Positions 1 to 5,647 of a stretch of 6,216 nucleotides of DNA are shown here, in pieces. Within the stretch, counting starts at the first letter, position 1. Every line of letters starts with the position of its first letter. The translations under genes and the position numbers were made by a program. This DNA is from Hydrogenophaga sp. (GTDB taxonomy: Bacteria; Pseudomonadota; Gammaproteobacteria; Burkholderiales; Burkholderiaceae_C), in assembly GCA_025458415.1 (NCBI GenBank), contig JALOSN010000065.1, forward strand, positions 1 to 6,216, in the 5' to 3' direction. A model generated the notes under the pieces. It searched no databases. It was not told the origin of the DNA and saw only the letters and a program-made list of their open reading frames with translations.

Positions 1-28
1 GGCGCGTGGCTTTGGGATGAATGAACAT
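1..28 (-). CDS. Possible start of a further downstream gene (partial)
   Basis: After the imelysin stop codon, an ATG at base 28 opens a frame (MFIHPKATR...) that stays open to the window edge, only nine codons. An AAGG stretch about nine bases upstream could be its ribosome binding site. In many proteobacteria imelysin genes are followed by a di-heme thiol-oxidoreductase-like gene, a second imelysin or a DUF1513 gene, so a cotranscribed partner would be expected. Nine codons cannot identify the product, and the ATG could be chance. Confidence 0.22.
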
Positions 29-36
29 GGAGAAGC

Positions 37-50
37 GCCTTTTTCAAGGC
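37..50 (-). repeat. Small hairpin over the imelysin stop codon
   Basis: On the minus strand the sequence reads GCCTT-GAAA-AAGGC, a 5-bp stem closed by a GAAA (GNRA-type) tetraloop. It includes the imelysin TGA, and its 3' arm contains the AAGG that could be the ribosome binding site of a following gene. No T-run follows, so it is not a classical terminator. A stem this short may be fortuitous. Confidence 0.3.
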
Positions 51-1231
51 TCCACGAGCGTGAGCTTGGCGATGCCGATGGCCGAGGCCGACTCCACCAG
101 CAGCTTGGACTGCTCCACCAGGCTGGCGATGGTCTGCTCGATCACCGGGCGCCCGGCCGAGCCCTTGATGATCGCGCGGTCAAACGGCGCGGGAATGGCT
201 TCGGCGCCTTTCACCGAGGCCGCCACCTGCGCAGTGGTCTTCTCGGCGAGTACCGCGTTCTTGGCGGCCACCAGGTCGCGCACGCCCGGGCCCTGCAGCA
301 GGCTGCCGTCGCGCCGCTGGTACTGCCCCAGCCACACGTTCTGGATGCCTTTGGCGTTGGTCACTGCGTCGCGGTGGGTGTTGTCGGAGAAGCAGGAGTG
401 TTCGTCTTCCTGGTCCTGCGAATTCAGCGCCACCTCCATGCGCTCACCGGCCAGCTCGCCGCGCGAGAGCGAACCCATGCCCACGATCATCTTGCGCACC
501 GACTCGCGGCCGCCCTGCTCGAAGCGGGCGCGGTAGTTTTTCTTGCCTGGCTCCCAGGCGCGGCTGACCTTGGCCAGGTCGTCCACCAGCAACTGGGTGG
601 CCACGGTCAGGTACTGCGCGCGGCGCTCGGCGTTCTGGCCCTTGCCGACCACAAAGTCCTCAAAAGGGCGGTTGCCCGGGCCGGTCTCGCTCAAGTCCTG
701 GCCCCACAGCAGGAACTCGATGGCGTGCCAACCGGCGCTAATGTTCTCTTCACCGCCGCGCTCGTTGAAGGCGATCAGGTTGGCCTTGGTGATCTTGAAC
801 TTGGGGTTGTTCACCATGCCCGCCTTGGGTTTGCCTTCCACGTAGTCCACATAGGCCTCGTCCAGCGGCCAGGCGTTGATCTGGCCCTCGGGGCCGTTGT
901 CATCGTCGATCGGGCCGCCGTAGAAGCGGAAAGCCTCGGTCTGGCCGTAGTACTCGCGGGCATCCAGCCAGGCTTTGCGGGCCTTGTTCAGGCCGTCGGT
1001 TGAGGGCGCCTTGGTGAACTCGGTGATGGCGGCCTGCAGGTCCTTGGCGGCGGCCAGTGCGTCGACGTAGTTGGCGTACACCAGGGCGGCGTAGTGGGTG
1101 GCCACGGCCTTGTGGTCCACGGCGCTGGAAGAGGCCGCTGCAGGTGCGGCGGTCTGGGCATGGGCCGGCAGCGAGGCGACGGTCAGGGAAGCCAGGGCCA
1201 GCACGGCGGCGGCGACGGTGTGCAGTTTCAT
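44..1231 (-). CDS. Imelysin (peptidase M75) family iron-uptake protein
   Basis: This 395-residue protein starts with a clear Sec signal peptide: charged MKLH, a hydrophobic stretch, and an A-H-A cleavage site after about residue 25. It should therefore be periplasmic or outer-membrane associated. The mature part matches the imelysin/IrpA family. It has the diagnostic GxHxxE motif as G167-W-H169-A-I-E172, followed by FLLWGQDL, and the late SDNTHRDAV block at 282-290. Family members are iron-regulated and linked to iron uptake (EfeO, IrpA, Algp7). They are named after a peptidase but proteolysis is doubtful, and the GxHxxE site is thought to bind metal. The ATG at 1231 is preferred over the longer open frame (to 1429) because it sits directly before the signal peptide, has GGAG nine bases upstream, and lies below a Fur-box promoter that the longer version would translate. 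Length is full for the family. The ligand or iron form is not readable from sequence. Confidence 0.93.
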   Translation of the reverse strand: MKLHTVAAAVLALASLTVASLPAHAQTAAPAAASSSAVDHKAVATHYAALVYANYVDALAAAKDLQAAITEFTKAPSTDGLNKARKAWLDAREYYGQTEAFRFYGGPIDDDNGPEGQINAWPLDEAYVDYVEGKPKAGMVNNPKFKITKANLIAFNERGGEENISAGWHAIEFLLWGQDLSETGPGNRPFEDFVVGKGQNAERRAQYLTVATQLLVDDLAKVSRAWEPGKKNYRARFEQGGRESVRKMIVGMGSLSRGELAGERMEVALNSQDQEDEHSCFSDNTHRDAVTNAKGIQNVWLGQYQRRDGSLLQGPGVRDLVAAKNAVLAEKTTAQVAASVKGAEAIPAPFDRAIIKGSAGRPVIEQTIASLVEQSKLLVESASAIGIAKLTLVEP

Positions 1232-1252
1232 CGGTGGTTGCTCCAGTGGAAA

Positions 1253-1271
1253 GATAATGAGAATGATTCTA
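1253..1271 (-). promoter_or_regulatory. Fur box (iron-repressor operator)
   Basis: GATAATGAGAATGATTCTA agrees with the 19-bp Fur consensus GATAATGATAATCATTATC at 15 of 19 positions. It lies 22 to 40 bases upstream of the imelysin ATG and overlaps the best -10 hexamer, the classical arrangement for repression by iron-loaded Fur. The site stands out as AT-rich against a very GC-rich background. I infer that the imelysin gene is induced in iron starvation. Confidence 0.82.
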
Positions 1272-1294
1272 TTTAAGATAACTGTGCGAGAAAA
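1266..1294 (-). promoter_or_regulatory. Probable sigma-70 promoter of the imelysin gene
   Basis: On the minus strand a -10 element TAGAAT (1266-1271, 5 of 6 to TATAAT) follows a poor -35 element TTTTCT (1289-1294) at 17-bp spacing. The predicted start is near base 1259, giving a leader of about 28 bases. The weak -35 is typical of promoters that need an activator, and an FNR-type site lies just upstream. A second possible -10, TATCTT (1275-1280), is weaker (4 of 6). Confidence 0.5.
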
Positions 1295-1313
1295 ATGGGT
1301 CTCAGGTGGTTTG

Positions 1314-1327
1314 TTGATGTGGATCAA
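1314..1327. promoter_or_regulatory. FNR/ANR-type binding site
   Basis: TTGATGTGGATCAA is a perfect match to the FNR/ANR consensus TTGAT-N4-ATCAA. Its centre (1320.5) is 61.5 bases upstream of the start predicted from the TAGAAT -10 element. That is a standard class I activation position for FNR/CRP-family proteins. The regulator itself is not in the window. The inferred role is increased imelysin expression at low oxygen. The neighbouring gene on the other side runs in the same direction and ends at 1350, so imelysin is the only obvious target. Confidence 0.7.
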
Positions 1328-1330
1328 AGA

Positions 1331-1342
1331 GACATCGATGTC
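1331..1342. repeat. Perfect 12-bp palindrome
   Basis: GACATCGATGTC is its own reverse complement. It sits between the FNR-type site and a hairpin at the end of the small membrane-protein gene. It could be an operator for an unidentified dimeric regulator or part of a transcript-end structure. I recognise no regulator consensus in it. Confidence 0.4.
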
Positions 1343-1343
1343 G

Positions 1344-1358
1344 CTCGGGTCACCCGAG
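1344..1358 (-). repeat. Inverted repeat spanning a stop codon
   Basis: The minus strand reads CTCGGG-TGA-CCCGAG. This is a perfect 6-bp GC-rich stem whose three-base loop is exactly the TGA stop of the 57-residue membrane-protein gene. There is no T-run directly after it, so it is not a standard intrinsic terminator. It might protect the 3' end of the operon message or, together with the adjacent palindrome, help end transcription before the imelysin promoter. Confidence 0.45.
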
Positions 1359-1523
1359 AGGCCGGCGGCGCACGCCAAACCAGGCCGCGACAAGCGCTGG
1401 CACCAGGAGGCCCAGTCCCGCCAGTGCATCGCCCCAGCCGTCGGACATCAGGCCGGTCACGAGTCCGGTGACGGTGAGGACGCCGATGGCCAGCGGCCAG
1501 CGAAACACTTGCCAGAGGCTCAT
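1350..1523 (-). CDS. 57-residue membrane protein, unknown function
   Basis: The start ATG overlaps the stop of the upstream PepSY-TM gene by four bases (ATGA), and a strong AAGGGAGGG ribosome binding site lies just before it. That makes the short frame convincing; the open frame reaching back to 2132 is a shadow inside the PepSY gene. The protein has two hydrophobic stretches, about residues 9-25 and 34-50, separated by a short acidic turn (SDGWGD) and ending in a basic tail (VRRRPLG). This suggests a two-helix hairpin in the inner membrane. I do not recognise a family with certainty. Its tight coupling to the PepSY-TM gene suggests it is a partner or accessory subunit of that protein, perhaps like the small proteins found beside siderophore-reductase genes in pseudomonads. 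That role is inference. Confidence 0.78.
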   Translation of the reverse strand: MSLWQVFRWPLAIGVLTVTGLVTGLMSDGWGDALAGLGLLVPALVAAWFGVRRRPLG

Positions 1524-2692
1524 GTGGCCCTCCCTTGTTCCAGCAGCGAGTCCGCGGCCGGGTCGGTGAGGTCGGGAACCTCGGAAAGCCGCTGGCGCGA
1601 CGCCGAACGGCGGCGCTTGAGCCACAGGTACAGCCCGCTGCAGAGCACGACTACGGTGATGACGTCCAGCACCGCCCAGAGGATCTGCATCGGTCGCCCG
1701 CCGTAGTCGCCGAAGTGCAGCGGCTGCGAGACCAGAAGCCCCGTCACGTACCACGGCAGGTCCAGGCGCGCCGTCACCTCCAGGCTCTGCAAGTCGACCA
1801 GCACCGGTTTGAACAGGCGCGCGGTCAAGGGCTCGGTGCCGCGCATGAACACGGCGTAGTGGTGCGGGCTTGACAGCTGCGTGCCGGGGAAGGACACGAA
1901 GGCCAGCTTCATGTCGGGCTCGGCGGCCTGGGCCACCGCCGTGGCGGCCTGCAGCGAGCCGTGGCGCGTTGGCGGGGGCACGCTCTGGTACGGGGCGAGC
2001 ACCACACCGAGCTGGTCGAACTGCCAGAGCTTGATCACCAGGTCGGCCCAGGTGTTGATAACCCCGGTGAACCCCACCACCAGCGCCCAGCTGAGCGTGA
2101 CCACGCCCAGCAAGTTGTGCAGGTCGAGCCACTTCAGGCGGGTGGATCGGTCGCGCCGTACCGTGCCGAAGGGCAGCTTACGCATGAACGGTGCGTAGAG
2201 CACCACGCCCGAGACGATCGCGATCACCATCAGCAGGCCCATGAGGCCCAGGAACAGCTTGCCCGGCAGGCCCGCGAACAGGTCCACGTGCAGCTTGAAC
2301 ATCACGTAGATGAAGCCCTCCTCGGCCGGTGGCTCGCCCAGGGCCTCGCCGGTGCGGGAGTCGACCACCACCATGCGTGTGCCTTCCTGCGCCTGCGGCT
2401 CGGGCGCGAAGCCGACGAGCCAGGTATCGGGTTCGTCGGGCTCCTGGAACGCGAACGTGGGCACGAGGCCCGGTGCGCGCGCCTGCGCGCTGGCGAGCAC
2501 CTTGTCCATCGATGCGAGTGGCGTGCCGACGGGCATCTCGGGCGCTTCCACCTCGGTGCCCAGCAGGTGCCCGATCTCGTGGTGGAAGATCAGCGGCAGG
2601 CCGGTCAGGCACAGCAGCAGCATGAACACGGTGCAGACCAGGCTGCTCCAGGTGTGCAGCCTGGTCCAGACGCGAAGGGTGCGGGGGGTCAT
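1520..2692 (-). CDS. PepSY-associated TM protein, putative ferric-siderophore reductase
   Basis: This 390-residue inner-membrane protein has the PepSY-TM family layout. Helix 1 (about 16-36) is followed by a large periplasmic part with a PepSY-like segment (about 60-125). Helices 2 (146-168) and 3 (194-214) follow, then a second periplasmic part (about 220-315), helix 4 (335-358) and a basic cytoplasmic tail. Conserved-looking histidines lie at or near the helix ends: H13, H37/H38/H42, H135, H192 and H326. The family includes PiuB and FoxB, and members such as FoxB are reported to bind heme through such histidines and to help release iron from siderophores. I infer a similar reductive role here. 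The ATG is two bases after the receptor stop (TGA-CC-ATG) with no clear ribosome binding site, so translation is probably coupled to the receptor. Its substrate should match the receptor's ligand. Confidence 0.88.
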   Translation of the reverse strand: MTPRTLRVWTRLHTWSSLVCTVFMLLLCLTGLPLIFHHEIGHLLGTEVEAPEMPVGTPLASMDKVLASAQARAPGLVPTFAFQEPDEPDTWLVGFAPEPQAQEGTRMVVVDSRTGEALGEPPAEEGFIYVMFKLHVDLFAGLPGKLFLGLMGLLMVIAIVSGVVLYAPFMRKLPFGTVRRDRSTRLKWLDLHNLLGVVTLSWALVVGFTGVINTWADLVIKLWQFDQLGVVLAPYQSVPPPTRHGSLQAATAVAQAAEPDMKLAFVSFPGTQLSSPHHYAVFMRGTEPLTARLFKPVLVDLQSLEVTARLDLPWYVTGLLVSQPLHFGDYGGRPMQILWAVLDVITVVVLCSGLYLWLKRRRSASRQRLSEVPDLTDPAADSLLEQGRAT

Positions 2693-2694
2693 GG

Positions 2695-4818
2695 TCAGAA
2701 GTCCATGCGCAGCTTGACGCCCACGGTGCGCGGCGCGTTGACATTGGCCTGGTTGCTGGAGGTGAACCGGCCTGTCTGCACCAGCTTGTCGAACAGGTTG
2801 TTGATGTAGCCGGTCAGGGTGACGGACTTGCCCATCCGGTACTGGGCGTGAACGTTCGTGAGCACATAGCTGTCCAGACGGTCTTCCGGCAGGTTGTCAA
2901 AGTCGGTGAAGCGCTTGCCCACATAGGAAAGGTTGCCGCCGAGCGTCAGGCCCGGCATCACTTCCACGCTGGCGCCGAGGTTGGCGCTCATGCGGGGAGA
3001 AAGGCCCAGCTCGTTGCCGTTGAGGCGGTTGTTGGCGGCCGAGCCGAAGTCGACGATTTCAGTGTCCAGCAGGCCCAGCGCAGCGGTGAAGCGGGTGCTG
3101 CGGTCCGGCTGGTAGGCGAGGTCGACTTCCAGGCCGCGGGTCCGGGCCCTGGCGATGTTGAGGTAGATGCCGTCGTTGGGTCCGCCGGGACCCACGCCGC
3201 CGGCCTGGGCGTCCTTGAGGTGGGTGAAGAAGAGGTTGGCGTTGGCGGTGAGCTTGCGGTCCAGCCACTGCGTGCGCGCCACCAGCTCGACGGTGTCCGA
3301 AGTTTCCTTGCGGTAGGTGTAAGGGGTGAAGGTCACGAAACTCACGCCGCCGCCGCTGGCGTTGTAGCCCTGGTAGGCCAGCAGGCTGAGCGACGCGTCC
3401 GGACTGAGGTGGTAGGTGGCGCCCAGCTTGGGCAGGAAGACGGTGTTCTTCTCATTGAAGTCGTAGGTCAGGAAGCCGTTGAACGCGGAGAAATCGCGCT
3501 TCTGACGGTCGTTCTGGTAGCGCATCGCGGCGATCAGGTCCCATTGCCGGCCCAGCTCGACCGTGGCGTCGGTGTAGAGCGAGTGGCTGCTCGCCTGGTC
3601 GTCTCCGGTGAGGGTGAACAGCGACCCGGGTTGTCCGGTGTCCGTGCGGTCCCGCTCTTTGAAGTACGCGCCGACCACGGCGCCGGTGCGGCTACTGCCC
3701 GACTTGTAGACGAACCTGGGCTCGAACGCGGTTTCGGTGGACTTGAACTGGAAGTCCAGAAATGCCGAGGGGTCGGGGTTGCCCACCACCGGCGGTCCGA
3801 AATTGGTGTCGGCCTTCTGTTGCGACAGCACCGCGTCGAAGCTCCAGCCCTGGCCCAGGTCATAAAGTGAGTTGAGCGCCACCACATCGTTGACCGAGTC
3901 GAAGTAACCGTAGCTGGTGCCGACGACCTCGCGGCGGGTCGAAATGGACGCCAGGTCCTGCGTGTAGGGGTTGCGACGGTCTTCACGCTCCAGGGTCAGC
4001 TTGAGCAGCAGGTCGTCGGTGGGCACGAACAGGGCCTTGAAGCGGTAGCGGCTGTACCGGGTGCGGCCCAGCTCGACCCGGTCCGCGGCCGACAGGCCGG
4101 TGGCCTGCAGGCCCGAGTAGTCGATGTAGTTCTTGCCGTCGAGGGCTTCGCCAGTGAAGCGCAGCGCCACCTTGTCGTTGATCGCCTTGTTGACCATGAA
4201 GGCCGCTTCGTAGGTGGTCTGCTTGGAGCGCACGCCCACCTGCACGGCGGCCTCATCCTTGAACCTGGGGTCGTTGGTGGTCTGCACGATGGCCCCAGCC
4301 ATGGAGTTCTGGCCAAGCTGGGTGGACTGCGCACCACGGTAGAACTCCAGCTGCGACATGTCCCAGAAGCTGCCCTGTCCGTCAGGCGTGGCGCCGTAGG
4401 TGCGGGCCACGCCATCGATGTAGTTGGACACACGCGGGCTGGCACCGGTCACGGCACCGCCGCCGCCGGTGGCCACGCCGTTGCCGTCCAGTCCCCGGAC
4501 CGTGGGCAGAAAGCCTTCGGACTGCTGGGCCACGTTCGGGATGCGGCCCAGGTACTGCGGCACGCCCGAGAGACCCTGGGTGTCCTGCTCGGACACCACC
4601 GTGATGCTTTGCGTGGCCTGCTGCTGCTGCTGGGAGCGCTTGGTGCCGGTGACCACCACCTCGGGAAGCTGCGCTGCCGCGGCGTCCGCCGGTGGCGCTG
4701 CGCCGGGTGCGGGGGTTGTGCTCCCCTGAGTTTCAGAGGGACTTTGCGCCTGCGCGACCGTGGCGGTCATCAGCAGCGCCACGGCGAGGCCGACGGGGGT
4801 GAGGGTCGATCGTGTCAT
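2695..4818 (-). CDS. TonB-dependent outer-membrane receptor, probably for a ferric siderophore
   Basis: The 707-residue protein has a signal peptide cut after V-A-Q-A (about residue 24) and an Ala/Pro-rich linker (27-50). A TonB-box-like LPEVVVTGTK follows at 51-60. The plug domain (about 65-185) contains VRGLDG (107-112), YIDGV (133-137) and LEFYRGAQSTQLGQNSMAGA (157-176), the counterpart of the usual RGPQGTLYG-NAxGG motif. The rest is a 22-strand-type barrel with INNLFDK near the end and a terminal phenylalanine, as expected for outer-membrane insertion. I chose the ATG at 4818 because it begins the signal peptide and has GGAG ten bases upstream; the extra 52 residues of the longer frame are not signal-like. 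The family imports ferric chelates, heme, cobalamin or other ligands using TonB energy. Adjacent PepSY-TM and Fur-like genes favour a ferric siderophore, but the exact ligand cannot be told. Confidence 0.93.
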   Translation of the reverse strand: MTRSTLTPVGLAVALLMTATVAQAQSPSETQGSTTPAPGAAPPADAAAAQLPEVVVTGTKRSQQQQQATQSITVVSEQDTQGLSGVPQYLGRIPNVAQQSEGFLPTVRGLDGNGVATGGGGAVTGASPRVSNYIDGVARTYGATPDGQGSFWDMSQLEFYRGAQSTQLGQNSMAGAIVQTTNDPRFKDEAAVQVGVRSKQTTYEAAFMVNKAINDKVALRFTGEALDGKNYIDYSGLQATGLSAADRVELGRTRYSRYRFKALFVPTDDLLLKLTLEREDRRNPYTQDLASISTRREVVGTSYGYFDSVNDVVALNSLYDLGQGWSFDAVLSQQKADTNFGPPVVGNPDPSAFLDFQFKSTETAFEPRFVYKSGSSRTGAVVGAYFKERDRTDTGQPGSLFTLTGDDQASSHSLYTDATVELGRQWDLIAAMRYQNDRQKRDFSAFNGFLTYDFNEKNTVFLPKLGATYHLSPDASLSLLAYQGYNASGGGVSFVTFTPYTYRKETSDTVELVARTQWLDRKLTANANLFFTHLKDAQAGGVGPGGPNDGIYLNIARARTRGLEVDLAYQPDRSTRFTAALGLLDTEIVDFGSAANNRLNGNELGLSPRMSANLGASVEVMPGLTLGGNLSYVGKRFTDFDNLPEDRLDSYVLTNVHAQYRMGKSVTLTGYINNLFDKLVQTGRFTSSNQANVNAPRTVGVKLRMDF
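4618..4632 (-). repeat. Five CAG triplets encoding polyglutamine
   Basis: Five consecutive CTG units (CAG on the coding strand) encode Q63-Q67 of the receptor, directly after the TonB-box region and before the plug. Loss or gain of whole units would only change linker length and would not shift the frame. Confidence 0.6.
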
Positions 4819-4886
4819 GGGGGAAAAACTCCGTGGTGTGGAGGAAGGAAACTGGGATCGGGGCAGGGGTGGGGCGCGGAAGGGGC
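4819..4886 (-). other. C-rich, G-poor leader before the receptor gene
   Basis: The 68 bases between the Fur-like stop and the receptor ATG form the longest gap inside the operon. On the coding strand I count 37 C, 15 T, 9 G and 7 A, with many YC steps. That composition resembles Rho-utilisation (rut) sequence. No Fur box, -10/-35 pair or intrinsic terminator is visible. The receptor's GGAG is separated from its ATG by TTTTT then CCCCC, a rather long ten-base spacing made only of two homopolymer runs. A regulatory role is inference. Confidence 0.35.
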
Positions 4887-5321
4887 TCAGGCGGAAGGCC
4901 GTTCCACACCGACCACCACGCGGCTGTGTTCGTCGGTCGCGATACCGAGCTGGCCCAGCCATTGCTGCAACCACTGGACCGCACGGGGGTCGTCCACCGC
5001 TTCGTGGCGGCCGCCCTCGCGAACCACCGCCACGCCCGGCGGGTGGGCCTGGGGCTCGACCACGGGGAGGCGGTAGTACTGGCGGCGATCGTCCGGGACC
5101 GTGGCGCGCACCAGCAGGCCGGCGCGCTCAAGGTCCGACAGGGCGTGGGCGATGCTGCTGACGTTGAGCGAGCGACGGGCCGCCATCGCAATCCGGTAGA
5201 GGTCCTCGCAGCAGCGCGGCTGGCCCTCGGACTTGAGCATCAGGCCGAGCACGGTCTGTCGTCCGACGGTGGGGCGCAGGCCCGCGTCCCGCAGCCGCAG
5301 GCCCAGGTCTGGCGCGTTCAT
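4887..5321 (-). CDS. Divergent Fur-family transcriptional regulator
   Basis: The first half of this 144-residue protein is a Fur-type winged helix. LRLRDAGLRPTVGRQTVLGLM (8-28) matches the first helix, EDLYRIA (39-45) the second, SLNVSSIAHALSDLERAGLL (51-70) the recognition helix, and the wing ends in QYYRL (81-85). The second half (96-140) still follows the Fur dimerisation fold, ending DEHSRVVVGVE. By my hand alignment to E. coli Fur, however, the HHHDH cluster, the CxxC zinc site, H33, E81 and E108 are missing, and only H132 (Fur H125) remains. The recognition TVYRVL is SIAHAL here, so its DNA target probably differs. It starts inside the DUF3325 stop (ATGA overlap) without a clear ribosome binding site, implying translational coupling. 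It may control this operon locally. Alternative ligands, such as heme or none, are possible. Family assignment is fairly sure; function is not. Confidence 0.8.
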   Translation of the reverse strand: MNAPDLGLRLRDAGLRPTVGRQTVLGLMLKSEGQPRCCEDLYRIAMAARRSLNVSSIAHALSDLERAGLLVRATVPDDRRQYYRLPVVEPQAHPPGVAVVREGGRHEAVDDPRAVQWLQQWLGQLGIATDEHSRVVVGVERPSA

Positions 5322-5647
5322 GGGCGGTGGGCAGAACGACGACCCGCCCAGGGGGCCAGCCAGTGCGCCCGCCGGCTGAGCAGCATCGCCACACCGAACG
5401 CGCTGCCCGCCAGCAGCATGACCCACACCAGCACCGCCATCGACGGCCGGTCGGCCACCAGGCAGGCCTGCAGGGACATCAACAAGGCCACAGCACCGAG
5501 CGTCCGCAGCAGGCGGCGCCGGGGTCCGACGGCGCGCGCGTCCTGATGCATCACCTGGCCCCAGTGCACCTCCATGGCCAGCGCGAGCCAGGCCATGCCG
5601 CTGAAGCTCAGCGCCGCGGCCAGCAGCAGCCAGAACGCCTCAGACAT
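5318..5647 (-). CDS. DUF3325-type small membrane protein
   Basis: The 109-residue protein has three hydrophobic stretches: about 3-24, 49-64 and 70-90. Between the first two is a polar loop (HWGQVMHQDARAVGPRRR), and the tail is basic (RRSAHRP). This length, layout and context match the DUF3325 family, which is commonly encoded beside PepSY-TM proteins and TonB-dependent receptors in iron-uptake loci. No biochemical function is established to my knowledge; a supporting role for the inner-membrane PepSY protein is inferred. The ATG at 5647 is chosen because it begins the first helix, is preceded by AGAGG, and overlaps the upstream stop by eight bases. A longer frame to 5764 adds basic, non-membrane sequence that shadows the upstream gene. 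Its own stop overlaps the start of the Fur-like gene by four bases. Confidence 0.82.
   Translation of the reverse strand: MSEAFWLLLAAALSFSGMAWLALAMEVHWGQVMHQDARAVGPRRRLLRTLGAVALLMSLQACLVADRPSMAVLVWVMLLAGSAFGVAMLLSRRAHWLAPWAGRRSAHRP

Noticed and set aside
17..1003. Long plus-strand open frame opposite the imelysin gene
   Set aside because: Its translation is low-complexity with no recognisable domain. It lies opposite a full-length imelysin with signal peptide and GxHxxE motif. Long antisense frames are expected at this GC content.
1344..1358. Classical intrinsic terminator after the small membrane-protein gene
   Set aside because: The stem is good, but no T-run follows on the minus strand, so I list it only as an inverted repeat.
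1232..1429. Longer imelysin start at 1429
   Set aside because: It would place 66 residues before the signal peptide, run through the promoter with its Fur and FNR sites, and overlap the preceding gene.
1524..2132. N-terminal extension of the 57-residue membrane protein to 260 residues
   Set aside because: The extension is Arg/Ala/Pro-rich out-of-frame sequence within the PepSY-TM gene. The ATG at 1523 has its own strong ribosome binding site and ATGA overlap.
1961..2809. Plus-strand 282-codon open frame opposite the PepSY-TM gene
   Set aside because: It is His/Gln/Arg-rich antisense sequence typical of GC-rich shadows and crosses the junction of two real minus-strand genes.
2848..3870. Plus-strand 340-codon open frame opposite the receptor
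   Set aside because: It is a Val/Ala/Gly/Arg-rich shadow of the receptor's barrel-coding sequence, with no domain and no convincing start signal.
4819..4974. Longer receptor start adding 52 residues
   Set aside because: The extra residues are Arg/Pro-rich without signal-peptide character and overlap the Fur-like gene; the ATG at 4818 begins a proper signal peptide.
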